Source: Bacillota bacterium (GTDB taxonomy: Bacteria; Bacillota; Clostridia; Christensenellales; CAG-138). From it: 18,191 bases of DNA. The notes under the pieces are model-generated. The model saw only the letters and a list, made by a program, of their open reading frames with translations, was not told the origin of the DNA and ran no database searches. Both the position numbers and the translations under genes were made by a program. Positions 14,537 to 18,191 of this stretch are shown in pieces. The stretch covers positions 1 to 18,191 of the forward strand of contig JAEWZS010000010.1 in assembly GCA_023458355.1 (NCBI GenBank), in the 5' to 3' direction. The first letter of the stretch is position 1. The number at the start of each line of letters is the position of its first letter.

Positions 14537-16213
14537 ATGGAGGAATACCTACAGCTAAAAAAATCCAACTGCAAAAACTGCTATAAGTGCATCCGCAACT
14601 GTTCGGTAAAGGCTATACGCTTTTCCGACGCACAGGCGAACATCATGGATGATGCATGCATCCTATGCGGCAAATGCTTTGTAGCATGCCCGCAAAATGC
14701 CAAAAAGGTCAGAAACGACTTGCCCGCGGCCAAAGCGCTCCTTAAAACGGGAGCTCCGGTTTACGCGAGTGTCGCTCCTTCCTTCGTGGCGGGCTTTGAC
14801 GGCGTTTCCATCGCCTCCATGGAGCGCGCTCTCAAAGCCTTAGGGTTTAAAGGTGCTGAGGAAACAGCGCTGGGCGCTACGGTCGTGAAGGCACAATATG
14901 ACGCGCTTTGCGAAAAAGGCAAACAGGATGTGATTATTTCTACCTGCTGCCCTACCGTAAACCTCCTCGTGCAAAAGCACTATCCGGAAGCGATTTCTTA
15001 CCTTGCGCCCGTGGTTTCTCCCATGCAGGCACACTGCATGGACATAAAAAAACGGTATACTGACGCAAAAACTGTGTTCATAGGCCCCTGTATCTCAAAA
15101 AAAGCCGAAGCTGAGCAGTACCCCGGTGCGGTGGACTGCGTGCTTACCTTTGAAGAGCTTTTTGAATGGCTTGAGGAGGAGCAAGTTGTTTTCGAGTCAA
15201 TCCCCGACAATACTACGCACAGTAAGGCGCGGCTTTTCCCAACTACGGGTGGGATACTTCGCACCATGACTGCTGATAACGCCGATTACGCGTATATGAG
15301 CGTAGACGGTGTAGAAAACTGTATCGATGCCATCAAGGATATTTTAAACCATAACATCAATAGGTGCTTTATCGAGATGTCTGCCTGTGCGGGCAGTTGC
15401 GTGGGCGGGCCCGTCATAGGCAAAAACCGCCGCGCACCCGTGAAGGAATTTCTTGCTGTGGATCGCGCCGCCGGCAAGGAGGACTTCAAAGTAAGCTATC
15501 CGCCCGAGGCGGAGCTTGTTCGCGAGTTCCCGAAGCTTGCGCCGCGAACCGTACACATAGGCGGCACGGCCATCGAAGAAGTTCTTCACAAACTCGCCAA
15601 ATTCAAGCCCGAAGATGAGCTCAACTGCGGAAGCTGCGGCTATAATTCCTGCCGTGAAAAGGCGGAGGCCGTACTTTTGGGCAAGGCGGATCTTACCATG
15701 TGCCTGCCGTATTTAAAAGAAAAGGCGGAATCCTTTTCAGACAACATCATATTAAACACTCCCAATGCCATACTTGTGCTGAACGAAAAATTAGAGGTGC
15801 AGCAGTTAAACAGTGCAGCGTGCCGGCTCATGAACATAAAAGACCCGAGGAGTGTTCTCACACAGCATGTGGCTTGTATTTTGGACCCCGCCCCCTTCCT
15901 AACGGTTGTGAAGGGCGGCAAGCCCGTGCGAGACAAGCGTGTTTATCTTGCGGAATATCAAAAATATGCGGTTCAGACGGTTGTGTACGACAAGGGTTAT
16001 CATATCATCATCTGCTTTATGCGCGATGTGACCGAAGAAACACGCACGCAATTAAGCCGCGATAAGATTAGCCGCAACACCATGGAGATTGCCGATAAAG
16101 TGATTGATAAACAGATGCGCGCTGTACAGGAGATTGCTTCTCTCCTGGGCGAAACGACTGCAGAAACAAAGATTGCACTTACCAAGCTGAAGGAGTCGCT
16201 GTCCAATGAATGA
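14537..16213 (+). CDS. Putative sensory [FeFe]-hydrogenase with PAS domain (group C type)
   Basis: The protein has 558 residues. Two [4Fe-4S] motifs (Cys12, 15, 18, 22 and Cys41, 44, 47, 51) precede an H-cluster domain. Its motifs are STCCP (Cys137/138), GPCISKKAE (Cys185) and EMSACAGSCVGGP (Cys284, Cys288), so all four cluster-ligand cysteines and the Cys next to the first are present. A further Fe-S motif CGSCGYNSC, with a later Cys389, is followed by a PAS domain (about 400-500) and a helical tail. This architecture, with a PP2C phosphatase gene next door, matches what I know as sensory group C (C3/HydS-like or HfsB-like) hydrogenases, thought to report H2 or redox state rather than turn over in bulk. 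GGAGG lies seven bases before ATG. The gene overlaps the phosphatase gene by eight bases. Confidence 0.9.
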   Translation: MEEYLQLKKSNCKNCYKCIRNCSVKAIRFSDAQANIMDDACILCGKCFVACPQNAKKVRNDLPAAKALLKTGAPVYASVAPSFVAGFDGVSIASMERALKALGFKGAEETALGATVVKAQYDALCEKGKQDVIISTCCPTVNLLVQKHYPEAISYLAPVVSPMQAHCMDIKKRYTDAKTVFIGPCISKKAEAEQYPGAVDCVLTFEELFEWLEEEQVVFESIPDNTTHSKARLFPTTGGILRTMTADNADYAYMSVDGVENCIDAIKDILNHNINRCFIEMSACAGSCVGGPVIGKNRRAPVKEFLAVDRAAGKEDFKVSYPPEAELVREFPKLAPRTVHIGGTAIEEVLHKLAKFKPEDELNCGSCGYNSCREKAEAVLLGKADLTMCLPYLKEKAESFSDNIILNTPNAILVLNEKLEVQQLNSAACRLMNIKDPRSVLTQHVACILDPAPFLTVVKGGKPVRDKRVYLAEYQKYAVQTVVYDKGYHIIICFMRDVTEETRTQLSRDKISRNTMEIADKVIDKQMRAVQEIASLLGETTAETKIALTKLKESLSNE

Positions 16214-17381
16214 ATTTTGCACTGACGTAGGGTACGTGAGCGCTAACAAATTTGGGGAGCAGCTATGCGGTGATCATATAGAGATTACGCATTCGGATGA
16301 GAATGCGCTGGTTGTAGTGCTCGCCGACGGACTCGGAAGCGGCGTAAAAGCAAACATACTATCAACACTCACCGCAAAACTCATCTCCACAATGGTTGCC
16401 AATTCGTTGTCACTTGAGGAATGCGTGGATGCCATGGCCGCCACGCTCCCCGTATGCAAAACCAGGCAGATTGCCTATTCAACATTTACGATACTGCGCA
16501 TCGCCAATAACCTTGAGGCTGAGCTTATCCAGTTTGACAACCCGAAAGCTATTTTTCTGCGCAATGGGAAAGCCGTAAAATACCCGCAAACCTCCGAAAT
16601 CATCGGGGATAAAACCATCTCCAAGTCAAAGCTCAAGCTGCGCGAAGGGGACACTTTTGTTGCGTTTAGCGACGGTGTAGAGCACGCGGGGGTAGGACTT
16701 TCACTCAACTTCGGCTGGAAACGTGATGAGATTGCAACGTTTCTTGAAGCGATATATGAGGAGAAGCTCACGGCAAAAAACATAAGTACCATGCTGCTTG
16801 ACGAATGTCGTGCGCTTTATGAGGACAAGCCCGGCGACGACGCCAGCGTATGCACTGTAAAAATACGCAAGCGCACGCCCATGAACCTATTAATTGGCCC
16901 TCCGGCCGACCCAAAAGACGTAAAACACATGATGGCGCTTTTTTTCTCCAAGGAGGGTAAGCACATCGTATGCGGGGGTACTACCTCCACGCTCGCTGCA
17001 GAATACCTCAATAAACCGCTCAACGTCTCGCCGCCACGCTATGTATCTCCCGATATTCCGCCGACTGCCGAAATAGAGGGCGTCGACCTTGTGACGGAGG
17101 GTGTTGTTACCATCAACAAGGTTTTAGAATACGCGCGCGACTATGAAGGGGCTAACAAACGCTTTTCGGAGTGGTCCACACAGGAGGACGGTGCGTCAAA
17201 AATTGCACGGCTTCTTTTCGAGGAAGCAACAGACATAGGTCTTTTTGTAGGTAGAGCTGTAAACCCCGCACATCAAAACCCGCAGCTCCCCATTACCTTC
17301 AGCATTAAGATGACCCTCGTTGAGGAGCTGTCGCAATGCCTCAGACGGATGGGTAAAAAAGTAAAAATCAGCCATTTTTAA
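16206..17381 (+). CDS. SpoIIE/PP2C-type serine/threonine phosphatase with C-terminal extension
   Basis: The protein has 391 residues. The first ~222 form a SpoIIE-type PP2C domain with metal-binding aspartates in VVVLADGLGSG (Asp41), VAFSDGVEHAG (Asp156) and PGDDASVCTVKI (Asp211/212). The remaining ~170 residues are an extension I cannot assign, containing CGGTTSTLAAEYL (256-268) and a helical C-terminus. No membrane helix is seen. The start overlaps the hydrogenase stop by eight bases, with AAGGAG ten bases upstream, so the two are probably made in a fixed ratio. By family knowledge such phosphatases act on anti-sigma antagonists or other phosphoproteins; here the sensory hydrogenase probably controls it. 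No kinase or STAS-type substrate is visible in the window. Confidence 0.9.
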   Translation: MNEFCTDVGYVSANKFGEQLCGDHIEITHSDENALVVVLADGLGSGVKANILSTLTAKLISTMVANSLSLEECVDAMAATLPVCKTRQIAYSTFTILRIANNLEAELIQFDNPKAIFLRNGKAVKYPQTSEIIGDKTISKSKLKLREGDTFVAFSDGVEHAGVGLSLNFGWKRDEIATFLEAIYEEKLTAKNISTMLLDECRALYEDKPGDDASVCTVKIRKRTPMNLLIGPPADPKDVKHMMALFFSKEGKHIVCGGTTSTLAAEYLNKPLNVSPPRYVSPDIPPTAEIEGVDLVTEGVVTINKVLEYARDYEGANKRFSEWSTQEDGASKIARLLFEEATDIGLFVGRAVNPAHQNPQLPITFSIKMTLVEELSQCLRRMGKKVKISHF

Positions 17382-17401
17382 TGCTTTAAAGGAGCCTTAG
17401 C

Positions 17402-17878
17402 ATGAATAACGCCGACTATTATGCCGAATTGGATTGCATCCTCAAGGAGCATAACAACCGGCAAAGCGCCATTATTGCCATTTTGCAGGACATTCAGGAG
17501 AAGTACCGTTATCTGCCGCGAGAGGTGTTTCCGCTGCTGTCAAAAAAGTTTGCGCTTAGCGAAGCGAAAATTTACAGCATCGCCACCTTTTACGAAAATT
17601 TCTCGCTGGAGCCAAAGGGCAAATATGTCATCAAGGTGTGTGACGGTACCGCATGCCACATCCGTAAGTCCATCCCCATCCTCACAAGGCTTAGAAAAGA
17701 GCTTGGGTTACACGAAAACGAACACACCTCAGAAGACCTTCTGTTTACGCTTGAAACCGTGGCATGTTTGGGTGCATGCGGACTCGCGCCCGTCATCACC
17801 GTCAACGACAAGGTGTACCCTGCCATGACGCCCGATAAGGCATCGGAACTTATTGCGTCACTCAGGAAGGAGCTGTAA
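17402..17878 (+). CDS. hydC: NuoE-like [2Fe-2S] subunit of NAD-linked [FeFe]-hydrogenase (HydC)
   Basis: The protein has 158 residues, normal for the NuoE/HydC family. The N-terminal helical part contains IQEKYRYLPREV and YSIATFYENFSLEPKG. The thioredoxin-like part has Cys80 and Cys85 (CDGTAC) and Cys122 and Cys126 (CLGAC), the [2Fe-2S] ligands. With HydB and HydA it would form a cytoplasmic hydrogenase that couples NADH and ferredoxin to H2, probably by electron bifurcation. AAAGGAG precedes ATG 17402, and the HydB gene begins three bases after its stop. Identity as HydC rather than an NADH-dehydrogenase or formate-dehydrogenase subunit rests on the hydrogenase context. Confidence 0.92.
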   Translation: MNNADYYAELDCILKEHNNRQSAIIAILQDIQEKYRYLPREVFPLLSKKFALSEAKIYSIATFYENFSLEPKGKYVIKVCDGTACHIRKSIPILTRLRKELGLHENEHTSEDLLFTLETVACLGACGLAPVITVNDKVYPAMTPDKASELIASLRKEL

Positions 17879-17881
17879 TTT

Positions 17882-18191
17882 ATGCTGAAAAATCGTGAAG
17901 ACCTTTGCGCCTGCCGCAAAGCCTACGCCTTATCTCTTGCCGCCCAGACCCCAAAAATACTCGTTTGTGCGGGAACCGGTTGCGTGTCAAGCGGCTCCTT
18001 TGAAATATACGATGCGTTTCAAAAGCTTCTGAAGGCACGAAGCATCTCCTGCACGGTCGAGCTTGAAAAAGAGCCACACGAAAAAAGTGTGGGACTTAAA
18101 AAGAGCGGCTGCCATGGTTTTTGCGAAATGGGGCCTCTTGTGCGCATTGAGCCGCAGGGTTTCCTATATACCAAAGTAAAGCTCGCCGCCG
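17882..18191 (+). CDS. hydB: NuoF-like subunit HydB, N-terminal part, cut by window end
   Basis: Only the first 103 residues are present. They form a thioredoxin-like [2Fe-2S] domain with Cys29 and Cys34 (CAGTGC) and Cys77 and Cys81 (CHGFC, followed by EMGPLV), the N-terminal domain found in HydB/HndC-type NuoF proteins but absent from plain NuoF. The FMN/NADH-binding part and the ferredoxin-like C-terminus would lie beyond the window. AGGAAGGAG overlaps the end of hydC and precedes ATG 17882. The frame is open to the last base. Confidence 0.88.
   Translation, partial: MLKNREDLCACRKAYALSLAAQTPKILVCAGTGCVSSGSFEIYDAFQKLLKARSISCTVELEKEPHEKSVGLKKSGCHGFCEMGPLVRIEPQGFLYTKVKLAA

Noticed and set aside
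15021..15041. 8-bp hairpin CCATGCAG/CTGCATGG in the sensory hydrogenase gene
   Set aside because: A stem of this length is plausible by chance in a gene this size, and its codons encode a plausible conserved SPMQAHCM stretch.

Overview
The window looks like a chromosomal segment of an anaerobic, fermentative member of the Bacillota, most likely class Clostridia. Base composition is roughly balanced. The evidence is a set of typically Firmicute housekeeping genes (RNase J with a TTG start, a YlbF/YheA-type protein, MltG, a U32 protein, a VanW/G5 protein), strong GGAGG-type ribosome binding sites, and a fermentative block in which Rex, AdhE, [FeFe]-hydrogenase and NuoE/NuoF-like subunits sit together. 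I see no insertion sequence, prophage or CRISPR array.

Layout. Positions 1-210 hold a tRNA-Leu(GAG) on the minus strand with a near-consensus promoter and a downstream hairpin. A Cys-rich protein of unknown function follows at 357-974 (+). Next is a gene-free stretch (about 975-1407) packed with inverted repeats: two copies of one terminator-like palindrome at its edges, a 28-bp perfect palindrome, a nested hairpin, and a run of triloop hairpins that includes three tandem ~25-bp units with a compensated stem change. Two minus-strand genes follow: a class I aminotransferase and a membrane-anchored VanW/G5 cell-wall protein. A divergent promoter region at 4303-4573 separates them from a plus-strand operon at 4574-8942 (RNase J, YlbF-like, MltG, U32).

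The second half is a redox and fermentation block, all on the plus strand. rex1 and a LysR-type regulator form one unit behind a promoter whose -35 element lies inside a Rex operator. A second rex paralogue, also behind a Rex operator, heads a tightly packed unit: rex2, adhE, a one-domain [2Fe-2S] protein, a PAS-containing putative sensory [FeFe]-hydrogenase, a SpoIIE/PP2C-type phosphatase, a NuoE-like subunit (HydC) and the start of a NuoF-like subunit (HydB) that runs off the window. A catalytic HydA probably lies just beyond the right edge, but this cannot be seen.

How it may work (inference). Rex senses NADH/NAD+ and would derepress NADH-consuming ethanol formation (AdhE) and H2 formation (HydABC). 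The sensory hydrogenase, with H-cluster, extra Fe-S cluster and PAS domain, would sense H2 or redox state and act with the PP2C phosphatase on an unidentified target. As I recall, the same order (rex, adhE, small [2Fe-2S] protein, sensory hydrogenase, phosphatase, NuoE, NuoF, HydA) occurs in ethanologenic clostridia such as Clostridium thermocellum. The core block is therefore probably a known arrangement with a poorly characterised mechanism. The doubled rex, the structured repeat cluster and a perfect 15-bp inverted repeat inside the U32 gene are the more unusual points.
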